A stretch of 64,000 bases of DNA, taken from NCBI GenBank assembly GCA_963695805.1, contig CAVOHV010000007.1, positions 77,874 through 141,873 of the forward strand, written 5' to 3'. Every line of letters starts with the position of its first letter. Within the stretch, counting starts at the first letter, position 1. Made by a program: the position numbers and the translations under genes. Origin of the DNA: DASUPK01 sp963695805. GTDB taxonomy: Bacteria > Actinomycetota > Thermoleophilia > Solirubrobacterales > 70-9. The notes beneath the pieces are model-generated. The model saw only the letters and a list, made by a program, of their open reading frames with translations. It was not told the origin of the DNA and did no database searches. Positions 17,127 to 25,082 of this stretch are shown piece after piece.

Positions 17127-17858
17127 TCACCAGCGCCGGAATCTCATGGAGGGGACTCGCCACATCGCCTCGGCGACGATCGACCGGCTCATCTTCGAGG
17201 TCCCGTCGGCGCGGTCCCTGAAGACGATCGGGATCTCGACCACCCGGAAGCCGGCCCTGATCGCGCGATAGGTGGTCTCGACCTGGAAGGCATACCCCCG
17301 CGCCTGGATGGTGTCGAGGTTGATCGTCTCGAGGACCTCGCGGCGAAAGCATTTGAAGCCCCCGGTCAGGTCCCGGATCGGCAGGCCGAGGGCGACCCGC
17401 GCATAGGAGCTTCCGCCCCGGCTGATGAACCTCCGCACCGGCCCCCATTCGGTGATGCCTCCGCCCGGGACGTAGCGCGACCCGATCACCAGGTCGTAGT
17501 GCTCGGCCGCGCCGATCAGCTTCGGCAGGTAGGCGGGATCGTGCGAGAAGTCGGCGTCCATCTCGATGATGCGCTGCGCGCCGCCGTCGAGGGCGACATG
17601 AAAGCCCGCCAGGTAGGCAGGTCCGAGACCCTCCTTGCGGGGACGGTGCAGGACGGAGACTGACTCGTTCGAGTCAGCCAGGCGATCGGCGATCTCCCCG
17701 GTGCCGTCCGGCGAGTTGTCGTCGACCACCAGCACCCGGCCGGAGTCGCGGAGTTGCTGGAGCACGGCGTTCACGATCCGCTCGAGGTTCTCGGCCTCGT
17801 TGAAGGTCGGGAGGATGACCCAGGCGTCACTGGTCCCGGGGGTGGCGGGGTCGGGCAC
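17127..17858 (-). CDS. Polyprenol-phosphate mannose synthase-like glycosyltransferase (GT2)
   Basis: 243 residues from GTG 17858. ILPTFNEAENLERIV opens the GT-A fold, VDDNSPDGTG is the nucleotide-binding region, EMDADFSHDP supplies the DxD metal site and RDLTGGFKCFRR is characteristic of DPM1/Ppm1-type enzymes. No C-terminal membrane segments are present, so it is the soluble catalytic type. It should transfer mannose (or another sugar) from a nucleotide sugar to polyprenyl phosphate for cell-envelope glycan or glycoprotein synthesis. It could feed the GT87-like enzyme at 34 kb; that is inference. Confidence 0.88.
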   Translation of the reverse strand: MPDPATPGTSDAWVILPTFNEAENLERIVNAVLQQLRDSGRVLVVDDNSPDGTGEIADRLADSNESVSVLHRPRKEGLGPAYLAGFHVALDGGAQRIIEMDADFSHDPAYLPKLIGAAEHYDLVIGSRYVPGGGITEWGPVRRFISRGGSSYARVALGLPIRDLTGGFKCFRREVLETINLDTIQARGYAFQVETTYRAIRAGFRVVEIPIVFRDRADGTSKMSRSIVAEAMWRVPSMRFRRW

Positions 17859-17893
17859 GGCGGCAAGATAGCCGCCCCCTCTAGTTTTCGACC

Positions 17894-19624
17894 ATGCGCA
17901 ACGCAGAGATCGCAGCTGCCCTACGGGAACTCGGGATCCTCTACGAGCTCGACGGGGCCGACCGCTTCCGGGTGCAGGCCTACCGGGAGGCGGCGCGCAC
18001 GGTGGCCGAGAGCCCGGTCTCGATCGAGCAGCTCGCCGAAGATGGTCGGCTTACGGAGCTGCCCGCGATCGGAAAGACGTTGGCGGGGAAGATCGAAACG
18101 CTGATCGAGACCGGCAGCATCCCGTCGGCGGACAAGCTGAAGGCCAAGTTCCCCGCCACCCTGGTCGAGGTCACGCGGGTGCCGGGGCTGGGCGCGAAGA
18201 CCGCCCGCCGGATCTACGACGAGCTCGGGGTCGAGAACCTCACCCAGCTCAAGGAGGCTGCAGAGCAGGGCCGGATCGCCGGGATGCGCGGCCTTGGCGC
18301 GAAGAAAGAGCAGAGCATCCTCTCCTCCCTCGAGGGTGTCACGGAGGACGGCATCGGGGAGCGCCTTCTCCTTTCGAACGTCCTCCCGGTCGCAGAGGAG
18401 ATCCGCTCGGACCTCCTCGGTCTCGGGGTGGCGAACCGGCTCGAGATCGCGGGTTCGGCCCGGCGCTGGACCGAGACCTGCAAGGACCTCGACCTGATCG
18501 CGACGACCGACGACGCGGCGGGCCTCGTAGAGGCGCTGGCGACGCACGGGCTCTCGGCGGAGTCGCGGCGGGGCGGGGACGTCGCGGCCAGCGTGCTCAC
18601 CCACGCCGGGCTCAAGGTCGATCTGCGGATCGGCACGGAGGAGACATTCGGCAACCTGCTCCAGCACTTCACCGGCTCCGCTGAGCACAATGTCGAGCTT
18701 CGAGAACGGGCGCTCCAGCGCGGCTACTCGGTCTCAGAACACGGCGTGGCCGAGGTCGAGGGCAAGAAGGTCCACCGCTTCCCGGAGGAGGCGGGTGTGT
18801 ACGAGCTGCTCGGCCTGCCGTACATCGAGCCGGAGCTCCGCGAGGGGAGGGGTGAGATCGAGGCGGGGGACACCGGCGAGCTGCCGGACCTGGTCACAGT
18901 CGACGACATCCGCGGCGACCTGCACTGCCACACGACCCTGTCGGACGGGCGGAACAGCCTCGAGGAGATGACGGCGGAGGCGCGGCGGCGCGGCTACGCG
19001 TACCTGGCGATCACCGACCACTCCGCGAGCCACGGGTTCGGCAATCACGTCACCGCTAAGCAGCTGTCCAAGCGGATCGAGGAGATCCGGGCCTGGAACG
19101 AGTCGGCGCCACGGGGCTTCCGGCTGCTGGCCGGCTCGGAGGTGAACATCGGAACCGACGGTTCCCTCGACTACCCCGACAAGCTGCTCGCCCAGCTCGA
19201 CTGGGTGATGGCGAGCGTCCACACCTCCTTCAACATCTCCGAGAAGGCGATGACCGACCGGGTGATCGCGGCGATGGAGAACCCGCTGGTCGACTGCATC
19301 GGGCACCTCACCGGCCGGTTGCTGCTGCGGCGGGAGCCCTATGCGGTGGACATGACGCGGATCGCCGAGGCGGGCGCGAGGACCGGCACGATGATGGAGA
19401 TCAACGGCAACCCGAACCGCCGCGACCTCAACGAGCACAACGCCAAGCTCGCCGCCGAGGCCGGAGTGCGGATCGTCTGCACCACGGACGCGCACGGCAC
19501 GGAGACGCTGGCGAACGTCCGCTACTCGGTGGCGACCGCACGCAGGGCCTGGCTCAGCGCCGATCAGATCGCCAACACCATGAACTGGCGGTCGTTCGCC
19601 CCGCTGCGCAAGCGGGCGAGATGA
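17894..19624 (+). CDS. polX: PolX-type DNA polymerase with PHP domain
   Basis: 576 residues, the normal size for bacterial PolX. The N-terminal HhH/8-kDa part contains PAIGKTLAGKIETLIETG and VPGLGAKTARRIYDELG. The palm has GSARRWTETCKDLDLIATT with the two metal Asp residues and HAGLKVDLRI with the third. The C-terminal PHP domain starts RGDLHCHTTLSDGRNSLEEM and includes LAITDHS and CTTDAHGTE. The enzyme fills short gaps in base excision repair and has PHP-dependent 3'-5' exonuclease activity. Its stop codon lies inside a dispersed hairpin repeat. Confidence 0.93.
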   Translation: MRNAEIAAALRELGILYELDGADRFRVQAYREAARTVAESPVSIEQLAEDGRLTELPAIGKTLAGKIETLIETGSIPSADKLKAKFPATLVEVTRVPGLGAKTARRIYDELGVENLTQLKEAAEQGRIAGMRGLGAKKEQSILSSLEGVTEDGIGERLLLSNVLPVAEEIRSDLLGLGVANRLEIAGSARRWTETCKDLDLIATTDDAAGLVEALATHGLSAESRRGGDVAASVLTHAGLKVDLRIGTEETFGNLLQHFTGSAEHNVELRERALQRGYSVSEHGVAEVEGKKVHRFPEEAGVYELLGLPYIEPELREGRGEIEAGDTGELPDLVTVDDIRGDLHCHTTLSDGRNSLEEMTAEARRRGYAYLAITDHSASHGFGNHVTAKQLSKRIEEIRAWNESAPRGFRLLAGSEVNIGTDGSLDYPDKLLAQLDWVMASVHTSFNISEKAMTDRVIAAMENPLVDCIGHLTGRLLLRREPYAVDMTRIAEAGARTGTMMEINGNPNRRDLNEHNAKLAAEAGVRIVCTTDAHGTETLANVRYSVATARRAWLSADQIANTMNWRSFAPLRKRAR

Positions 19625-19665
19625 TGCGAGGGTGCTCCGCAGGCGTAGCCGAGGAGCACCCCGTT
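19623..19665 (+). repeat. Dispersed 43-base hairpin repeat, copy A
   Basis: The unit starts GATGCGAGGGTGC, has GGCGTAGCC in the middle and ends GAGCACCCCGTT. GGGTGCTCC pairs perfectly with GGAGCACCC, and GGC/GCC forms an inner stem. The same unit occurs at 37056-37098, 42419-42461 and, shortened, 54299-54329. Here it holds both the polX TGA (its second and third bases onward) and the TetR TAA at its other end. Identity to the 42.4 kb copy is 41 of 43 bases. Confidence 0.85.
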
Positions 19666-20296
19666 AGGTGCGGAGCGGCTTCGGCAGCTTCGACTTTGCG
19701 GGCGCGCGAAGCCCGTCGATGACGATCTCCACCAGCCGCGGCCAGCGGCCCGCGCCGGGCCCGTGCGCCTTGGTGATTCCGCCCAGGGCACAGGCGATCA
19801 TGGGGATCTCCAGCCACTCGACGTCCTTGCGGAGGTCTCCCGAGCGCTGAGCCCGCTTGACGAGCTGGTGGCAGAGCTTTTCGAGGCCGACTGCCTCGGC
19901 CGCGGCGCCCATCACCTCCGGGCGGGAGCCCATCACCTCGCAAAGCCCGCGATCATCGGCCTGGATCTGCGCGGAGAAGCGGATGAAGTCGCAGAGGCCC
20001 TCCCACGGGTCTTCGGCCTCGAGTTCCTCCCGGGCCTTCTCGGCGAGCCGCACGAAGCGCTCGCCGGCCAGTGCCGCGATCAGGTCGTCCTTCGTCGGGA
20101 AGTGGCGGTAGACGGTTCCCACTCCGACCTTCGCGGCCTTGGCGACGTCGGGCATCTGCGCGTCCAGCCCCTCCTCTGCGAACAGCTTCTTGGCGGCGGC
20201 GATCACCGCCTGGCGGTTGCGACGCGCATCAGCGCGGAGCCCGGGCTCGAGGCTGATCTTGTGAGGCTTCGGCTTCATCTCTGTGACGGTTGTCAT
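19664..20296 (-). CDS. TetR family regulator of the adjacent MFS transporter
   Basis: 210 residues from ATG 20296, preceded by GAGAG; the longer frame from 20362 would start inside an operator-like palindrome. HTH: ADARRNRQAVIAAAKKLFAEEG, then MPDVAKAAKVGVGTVYRHFPTKDDLIAAL. The C-terminal domain resembles the common TetR_C group of multidrug-exporter repressors. It diverges from a DHA2 drug transporter across 212 bases that contain two clear palindromes, so it probably represses that transporter. Confidence 0.9.
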   Translation of the reverse strand: MTTVTEMKPKPHKISLEPGLRADARRNRQAVIAAAKKLFAEEGLDAQMPDVAKAAKVGVGTVYRHFPTKDDLIAALAGERFVRLAEKAREELEAEDPWEGLCDFIRFSAQIQADDRGLCEVMGSRPEVMGAAAEAVGLEKLCHQLVKRAQRSGDLRKDVEWLEIPMIACALGGITKAHGPGAGRWPRLVEIVIDGLRAPAKSKLPKPLRT

Positions 20297-20351
20297 TGGC
20301 TCTCGTTTCCTCTGCCGCGAAACTGAATGTGTGACGAAGATCACTCTGCAA

Positions 20352-20406
20352 ACGGAATCCAAGTTCCGTATAGTTCCTAATCGAAACCGGAACTCCGCTT
20401 CCGGTT
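20352..20406. promoter_or_regulatory. Two TetR operators between TetR and MFS genes
   Basis: ACGGAA and TTCCGT with a 6-base spacer (20352-20369), and AACCGGAA and TTCCGGTT with a 6-base spacer (20385-20406), are perfect inverted repeats sharing the core GGAA-N6-TTCC. Centres are 35 bases apart. They sit upstream of both divergent genes (starts at 20296 and 20509). Confidence 0.75.
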
Positions 20407-20508
20407 GAAAGCTTACAGGACTGAGATGTCAATTTCGAGAAACCCCGTTCGTCGTCTAGGTGAGACCGGCAACCAGAGCCGGGAAGCGACCGAAAGGAGT
20501 CAAGGGGG

Positions 20509-21999
20509 ATGAGAACCGAACAGGATTATCTGGACCGCAGGTGGACCGCACTGATCTTGCTCTGCGTCTCGCAGTTCATCGTCGTGCTCGATGCGTCCAT
20601 CGTCAACGTCGCCCTGCCGAGCATCGGCAAGGGCCTGAACTTCTCGGAGGAGAACCTCCCCTGGATCGTGAACGCGTACGTGATCACGTTCGGCGGTTTC
20701 CTCCTGCTCGGGGGCCGGGCCGCTGACCTCCTTGGCCGGCGCAGGGTCTTCATGACCGGTCTTGCAGTGGTCGGTATCGCGTCCCTGGCGGCGGGTTTCG
20801 CCGCGACTCAGGGTCAGCTGATCGCCGCGCGCGCCGCCCAGGGCCTCGGCGCCGCGATCGTCTCCCCGTCCGCCCTCTCCATCGTCACGATGCTGTTCAA
20901 GGACGGCGCCGAGCGCAACAAGGCGCTGGGCGCCTGGGGCGCCGTCGCCGGATCGGCCGGCGCCGCGGGCGTCCTGCTCGGAGGCATCCTCACCGACGGG
21001 CTGGGCTGGGAGTGGGTGCTGTGGGTGAACGTCCCGGTTGCAGCGATCGCGCTGGCGTTCACGCCCGGGTTGATCCCCGAGAGCCGCTCGGAGTCAGCGA
21101 CGCGTCACTACGACGCCGCCGGGGCCGTCACCATCACGGCCGGTCTCTCGTTGCTCGCCTACTCCCTGCTCGACGCCAGCAGCTCGGGCTGGGGCTCGAC
21201 CAAGATCGTCTCCCTGCTGGCCCTGTCCGTCGCGCTGATCGGCGCATTCGTCGCCATCGAGATGCGGTCGAAGGCGCCGCTCGTTCCCTTCCGGATCTTC
21301 CGGCTGCGGACCCTGACGGGCGCGAACGTCGTCGGGTTGCTCCTCGGAGCCTCCCTGTTCTCGATGTTCTACTTCATCTCCCTGTACATGCAGCAGGTAC
21401 TCGGGTACAGCGCGATCCACGCCGGGCTCTCCTACCTGCCGCTGGCGGTGACGATCATCGTGGCCGCCGGGCTCGGCGGGCAGCTCGTCACCCGGTTCGG
21501 CTTCAAGCCCATCCTGGCAGCGGGAATGCTGTTCGTCGCCGCGGGCCTCCTGTGGTTCAGCCAGGTCTCGGTCGGGGGTGGCTTCCTGACAGACATTCTT
21601 GGCGCTTCGCTGCTCGCGGCAGTCGGACTCGGGTTCGGCTTCGTGACCTCGACGATCGCGGCCGTCTCCGGAGTGGAGCAACACGAGCAGGGTCTGGCGA
21701 GCGGGCTGATCAACACCTCGCAGCAGATCGGCGGCGCGCTGGGACTCGCCGTGCTCTCGACGATCGCCACTTCCCGGACGGACGACGTGATGGCGGCGGG
21801 TAATTCGACGCTGCCGAACGCGCTCAACGAGGGATTCCAGAGCGCATTTCTCGGCGGCGCCGTGATTGCCCTGCTGGGCTTCGCCGCGACGCTGATCCTG
21901 ATCCGCAGCCGGGACAGCAAGGCGCACATGGAGATGGCGAACGCCGACGTGGGTGCCGCGAACGCGGACCACACCGAGGCCGCCCCCGTGGGCGCTTAG
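20509..21999 (+). CDS. MFS multidrug exporter, DHA2 (EmrB/QacA) family
   Basis: 496 residues with about 14 membrane segments, the DHA2 pattern. WTALILLCVSQFIVVLDASIVNVALPSIG at the N-terminus holds the D1-type motif (LDxTIVNVALP-like), GGRAADLLGRRRVF is MFS motif A and GSAGAAGVLLGGILTDGLGWEW is the antiporter motif C region. GGGGGATG provides a ribosome site. It is expected to expel hydrophobic or cationic drugs by proton antiport. A TetR gene with shared operators lies upstream. The last four bases overlap the opposite-strand membrane-protein gene. Confidence 0.92.
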   Translation: MRTEQDYLDRRWTALILLCVSQFIVVLDASIVNVALPSIGKGLNFSEENLPWIVNAYVITFGGFLLLGGRAADLLGRRRVFMTGLAVVGIASLAAGFAATQGQLIAARAAQGLGAAIVSPSALSIVTMLFKDGAERNKALGAWGAVAGSAGAAGVLLGGILTDGLGWEWVLWVNVPVAAIALAFTPGLIPESRSESATRHYDAAGAVTITAGLSLLAYSLLDASSSGWGSTKIVSLLALSVALIGAFVAIEMRSKAPLVPFRIFRLRTLTGANVVGLLLGASLFSMFYFISLYMQQVLGYSAIHAGLSYLPLAVTIIVAAGLGGQLVTRFGFKPILAAGMLFVAAGLLWFSQVSVGGGFLTDILGASLLAAVGLGFGFVTSTIAAVSGVEQHEQGLASGLINTSQQIGGALGLAVLSTIATSRTDDVMAAGNSTLPNALNEGFQSAFLGGAVIALLGFAATLILIRSRDSKAHMEMANADVGAANADHTEAAPVGA

Positions 22000-22544
22000 G
22001 CAGCGGCGGTCGGTGGCGGCGGCGGGTGCCCCGGCGGGGGGCGCTCGCGCCGCAGCCCCGCCGTCCGGATCAGCTTGACCGGCTGCAGGGCCGAACCAGG
22101 CTCGACGTAGAACCGGACCCCGTCTCGTTCCTCGATTGCAGCCACCGCTCCCTCGCGCGCTCGCCACATCAGCGCGGCCGCCAGGGCGAAGCCGGCGCCG
22201 ATGGCCGACACGCCCGGGAAGACGAACCCGAGCCCGCCGGCGATCACCGCGAAGGCGCCTATCGGCCAGAGGCGGGCGAGGGCGGCTCTGGCCGGATTGC
22301 CGATCTCCGGCATCGCCGTGGCGGTCCGGGCCTGCGCGAGGAGCGGGCGCATCGCCTCGGACGCCTGGGACGGACGGCCGAGGATCAGCCCGCCGACGAG
22401 CGCGATGATCCACCAGCCGAGGGCGACGAAGAGCGTCAGGGTGTCACCGGTGGTGCCGACCACGATCGCCGTCACGGCGGCCAGCACCGTCGCCGCGGCG
22501 GCGGCGAGCAGCACGGTCATTCGCAGCAGGTCGACGAACGCCAT
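21996..22544 (-). CDS. Hypothetical membrane protein
   Basis: 182 residues with four hydrophobic segments, arranged as two pairs: LLRMTVLLAAAAATVLAAVTAI and LFVALGWWIIALVGGLILG, then LWPIGAFAVIAGGLGFVF and AIGAGFALAAALMW. A conserved-looking ERDGVRFYVEPGSALQPVKLIRT and a Pro-rich tail follow. I do not recognise a family function. It may be co-transcribed with the trehalose-phosphatase gene, which lies 12 bases upstream in direction. Confidence 0.65.
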   Translation of the reverse strand: MAFVDLLRMTVLLAAAAATVLAAVTAIVVGTTGDTLTLFVALGWWIIALVGGLILGRPSQASEAMRPLLAQARTATAMPEIGNPARAALARLWPIGAFAVIAGGLGFVFPGVSAIGAGFALAAALMWRAREGAVAAIEERDGVRFYVEPGSALQPVKLIRTAGLRRERPPPGHPPPPPTAAA

Positions 22545-22556
22545 CGCGCCGCGACC

Positions 22557-23369
22557 TTATTCGGCCAGCGCTTCGAGCACGTGCACGAATCCCTCTGGGC
22601 CAGGAACCGTCAGGTCGGCCGCCTGCGAGACCTCAGGTGGTGACTCATCGGAAGCGACTGCGATACGGGCGATCGCGTCGAGACCGCCGTCGTCCTCGAG
22701 GGTACGAAGGGCTGTGAAGGCGTCCAGGTCGGTCCGGTCGTCACCGCCATACAGAGCGGCGTCGATTGGCCGAGCTGGGATCAGCGCCGCAACGGCGATT
22801 CCCTTGTTGATCGGCACGTCCGGGCGGATCTCGAGCACCTTGCGGCCGTGATGAGGGACGAGCCCCTGCCACTCGGCCTCGTTGGCGATCTCGTGCGCAA
22901 GGGACTCGGCTGCGCCCTCGTTGGGGGCCCCGCGCCAGTGCAGGGCGACGATTGCACCCTTGTCCTCGATCGTGATCCCGGCCCGCTCGAGCTCGGAGCG
23001 GTCCAGGCTCTCGACGAACCGAGGGGCGTCCTCCTCGTGGCCGTCGAGGGACGGATCGGGCCTCACCTCAGTGTCTCCGGGGAGCAAGAGTTCGAAGCCA
23101 TGGTTGCCTGAGTACGCCAGCTCATCGAGCCCCACGACCCGGCGCGCATCCTGCGCCCGGCGGCCGCTCAGGCAGCCGACCAGCCCGTAGCGCTTGGCGA
23201 GCGCTCGGAGCAGCTCGCGGGTCGCCTCTGGCACGGTCGCCTCGCTGGGCTCACTGACGATCGGCGCGATCGTCCCGTCGACATCCATGAGGATCGCGGT
23301 GCGGCCGGGGTGGCGGCGGAGCGGCGCGATCAGGTCGTCGAGGCGCTGCGCGTCGGGGATCGCCGGCAT
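22557..23369 (-). CDS. otsB: Trehalose-6-phosphate phosphatase
   Basis: 270 residues, a HAD phosphatase with the OtsB arrangement: AILMDVDGTIAPIV (motif I), GCLSGRR (motif II), KVLEIRPDVPINKGIAV (motif III Lys) and YGGDDRTDLDAF (motif IV). The NHGFELL segment is also typical of OtsB. It dephosphorylates trehalose-6-phosphate to trehalose, an osmoprotectant. The synthase OtsA is not in the window. It diverges from the TauE-like pair by 21 bases. Confidence 0.88.
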   Translation of the reverse strand: MPAIPDAQRLDDLIAPLRRHPGRTAILMDVDGTIAPIVSEPSEATVPEATRELLRALAKRYGLVGCLSGRRAQDARRVVGLDELAYSGNHGFELLLPGDTEVRPDPSLDGHEEDAPRFVESLDRSELERAGITIEDKGAIVALHWRGAPNEGAAESLAHEIANEAEWQGLVPHHGRKVLEIRPDVPINKGIAVAALIPARPIDAALYGGDDRTDLDAFTALRTLEDDGGLDAIARIAVASDESPPEVSQAADLTVPGPEGFVHVLEALAE

Positions 23370-23390
23370 CGCCCTCTAGTATCGCCCGCC

Positions 23391-23759
23391 ATGCCGACCC
23401 CGGCCCCGCGCACATTGAAGCTGGCGGCCATCGGGACCGCGGGCGGCGTTTTCAGCGGGCTGCTCGGGGTCGGCGGTGGCATCGTGATCGTCCCCCTGCT
23501 GATCATCTGGCTGGGTTACGGCGCGCGCGAGGCCACCGGCACGAGCCTGATGGCGATCGTGGTGATCGCGGCCGTCGCGGTCACGCTTCAGGCCTTCTAC
23601 GGAAACGTCGATCCCTCGAACGCCGCACTGGTCGGTGTCCCCGCGATCGCCGGCGCATTCGTCGGCACCGCCCTCCAGCAGCGCATCCCGGAGCGCTTCA
23701 TCTCCCTGCTCTTCGCCGCGCTCCTGGTCGCGATCGCGATCGAGCTGATCGTGCCGTGA
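23391..23759 (+). CDS. Half-size TauE/SafE (TSUP) family permease, first half
   Basis: 122 residues from ATG 23391 with about four membrane segments. The TSUP repeat signature GGVFSGLLGVGGGIVIVPLLI is near the N-terminus, followed by ATGTSLMAIVVIAAVAV. Normal TSUP proteins are about 250 residues with two such repeats; this gene carries just one. The second repeat is the next gene, which overlaps by four bases (GTGA). The pair most likely assembles as a heteromer exporting sulfite, sulfonates or other organic anions. Confidence 0.85.
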   Translation: MPTPAPRTLKLAAIGTAGGVFSGLLGVGGGIVIVPLLIIWLGYGAREATGTSLMAIVVIAAVAVTLQAFYGNVDPSNAALVGVPAIAGAFVGTALQQRIPERFISLLFAALLVAIAIELIVP

Positions 23760-24136
23760 GCGAGATCGCCGCGGCAATCCTGGGTTTCGCGGGCGGCATG
23801 GTCGGGGGCCTGCTCGGCGTCGGCGGCGGCGTCCTCTTCGTCCCCGCGCTCGTGATCTTCATGGACGAGACCCAGGTGAGGGCGGAGGCCACCTCGCTGC
23901 TGGCGATCGTGCCGGTGGCGCTGGTGGCCGTCTGGCGCCAGCGCGGCTACGGCAACGTGCGGGTACGCGACGGCCTGGTGATCGGCGCACTCTCCCCGCT
24001 CGGGGTGGCCATCGGCGTCGTGACCTCAAACGAGATCTCCCAGCGGGCGCTGGAGCTGATCTTCGCCGGCCTGGCGCTGGTGATCGCCACGCAGCTCGTG
24101 TTCCGGGCCCTCAGGCCGGCCCGCGAGCCCGGCTAG
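23756..24136 (+). CDS. Half-size TauE/SafE (TSUP) family permease, second half
   Basis: 126 residues from GTG 23756, translationally coupled to the preceding half. It repeats the same signature, AGGMVGGLLGVGGGVLFVPALV, then EATSLLAIVPVALVAV, and ends with ISQRALELIFAGLALVIATQLV. Each gene therefore equals one inverted-repeat unit of a normal TSUP permease. The tandem reads as an intact designed pair with a proper start and stop for each gene, not as a frameshifted single gene: the second N-terminus begins cleanly at MSEIAAAILGF. Confidence 0.85.
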   Translation: MSEIAAAILGFAGGMVGGLLGVGGGVLFVPALVIFMDETQVRAEATSLLAIVPVALVAVWRQRGYGNVRVRDGLVIGALSPLGVAIGVVTSNEISQRALELIFAGLALVIATQLVFRALRPAREPG

Positions 24137-25020
24137 AGACCCTGCTCGAGGGCGCCCTTGACGCCGGCGTCCAGGGCGTTCAGCCGGTAGAGGGCGAGCG
24201 CCTCTGGGATGGCGAAGCCGCGGCTACCGGAGGCGCCACGGACTCCTTCCGCGCCGTGGTGCGAGAGCAGACAGTTGAGAAGCGCCGCGCGGCGCTCCGC
24301 CGGCAGGTCTCCCGCAGCCGAGCCCACGATTTCGGCGCCCAGCGCCAGGTGCCCCACCAGGCGTCCCTCCTCGCTGATCCCAAACTCGGCCCCATAGGTG
24401 AACTCGCGCGACTTGCCGACGTCGTGCAGGAGTGCCGCGGCCATCAGCAGGTCCGAGTCCAGGCGCGGATGCAGCTGGCAGACCTCGAGCACCAACGTCG
24501 CCACGGCGACCGTGTGCTCCACCAGCCCACCGACGTAGGCGTGATGGCCGGCGCGGGTGCAGGGCGCGCGGCGAAACTCCGGCCCGACGGGATCGGTGAA
24601 CAGAATCCGCTCGACCACCTGGCGGAGCGCCGGGTCGTGGACCTCGCGCGTCAGGTGCTCGAGGAAGCCCTCGAGCTCCTCGGCGTCGCGGTACGCGGCG
24701 GGCAGGAAGTCGGCCGGGTCGAGCTGAGCCGGCTCGATGGACTGGATTTCCTCGACCTCGGCCACCAGTTCGCCGCGGAAGCGCTCCACCCGGCCGGAGA
24801 CGCGAATCGCGTCGCCCCGCTCGAAGCGCCCCGCGAGGCGATCGACCTCCCGGAATGCGCGCGCCGGGATCGATCCACTGCGGTCGCGCAGCTCCATCGA
24901 GAGGTAGATCGAGCCGTTGCGGGCGGACAGGCGGTCCTTGCGGACGCAGGCGTAGACCCCGCTGAAGCGCTGGCCGGGCCGCAGCTCGGCGATCCGTGTC
25001 GTTTCCGCGGTTGCCTCCAC
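24133..25020 (-). CDS. OB-fold plus HD-domain 3'-5' exoribonuclease, YhaM-like
   Basis: 295 residues from GTG 25020 (start uncertain; an ATG at 25113 would overlap the divergent PAC2 gene). N-terminal OB fold: GQRFSGVYACVRKDRLSARN through RVERFRGELVAEVEEI. C-terminal HD domain: GGLVEHTVAVATLVLEVC, LLMAAALLHDVGKSREF, LVGHLALGAEIV and LLSHHGAEGV. This order matches YhaM/CBF1 nucleases that trim single-stranded RNA and DNA from the 3' end. The stop overlaps the end of the TSUP gene. Confidence 0.82.
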   Translation of the reverse strand: MEATAETTRIAELRPGQRFSGVYACVRKDRLSARNGSIYLSMELRDRSGSIPARAFREVDRLAGRFERGDAIRVSGRVERFRGELVAEVEEIQSIEPAQLDPADFLPAAYRDAEELEGFLEHLTREVHDPALRQVVERILFTDPVGPEFRRAPCTRAGHHAYVGGLVEHTVAVATLVLEVCQLHPRLDSDLLMAAALLHDVGKSREFTYGAEFGISEEGRLVGHLALGAEIVGSAAGDLPAERRAALLNCLLSHHGAEGVRGASGSRGFAIPEALALYRLNALDAGVKGALEQGL

Positions 25021-25082
25021 CAGCGTTGAGTCTCCAAAGTCGACCGGACACCTCGAGGTCCCCGACTCGCTAGTCTCGAACG

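Noticed and set aside
23391..24136. Frameshift in one TauE/SafE gene
   Set aside because: Both halves have a proper start, stop and complete repeat, joined by a normal GTGA overlap.
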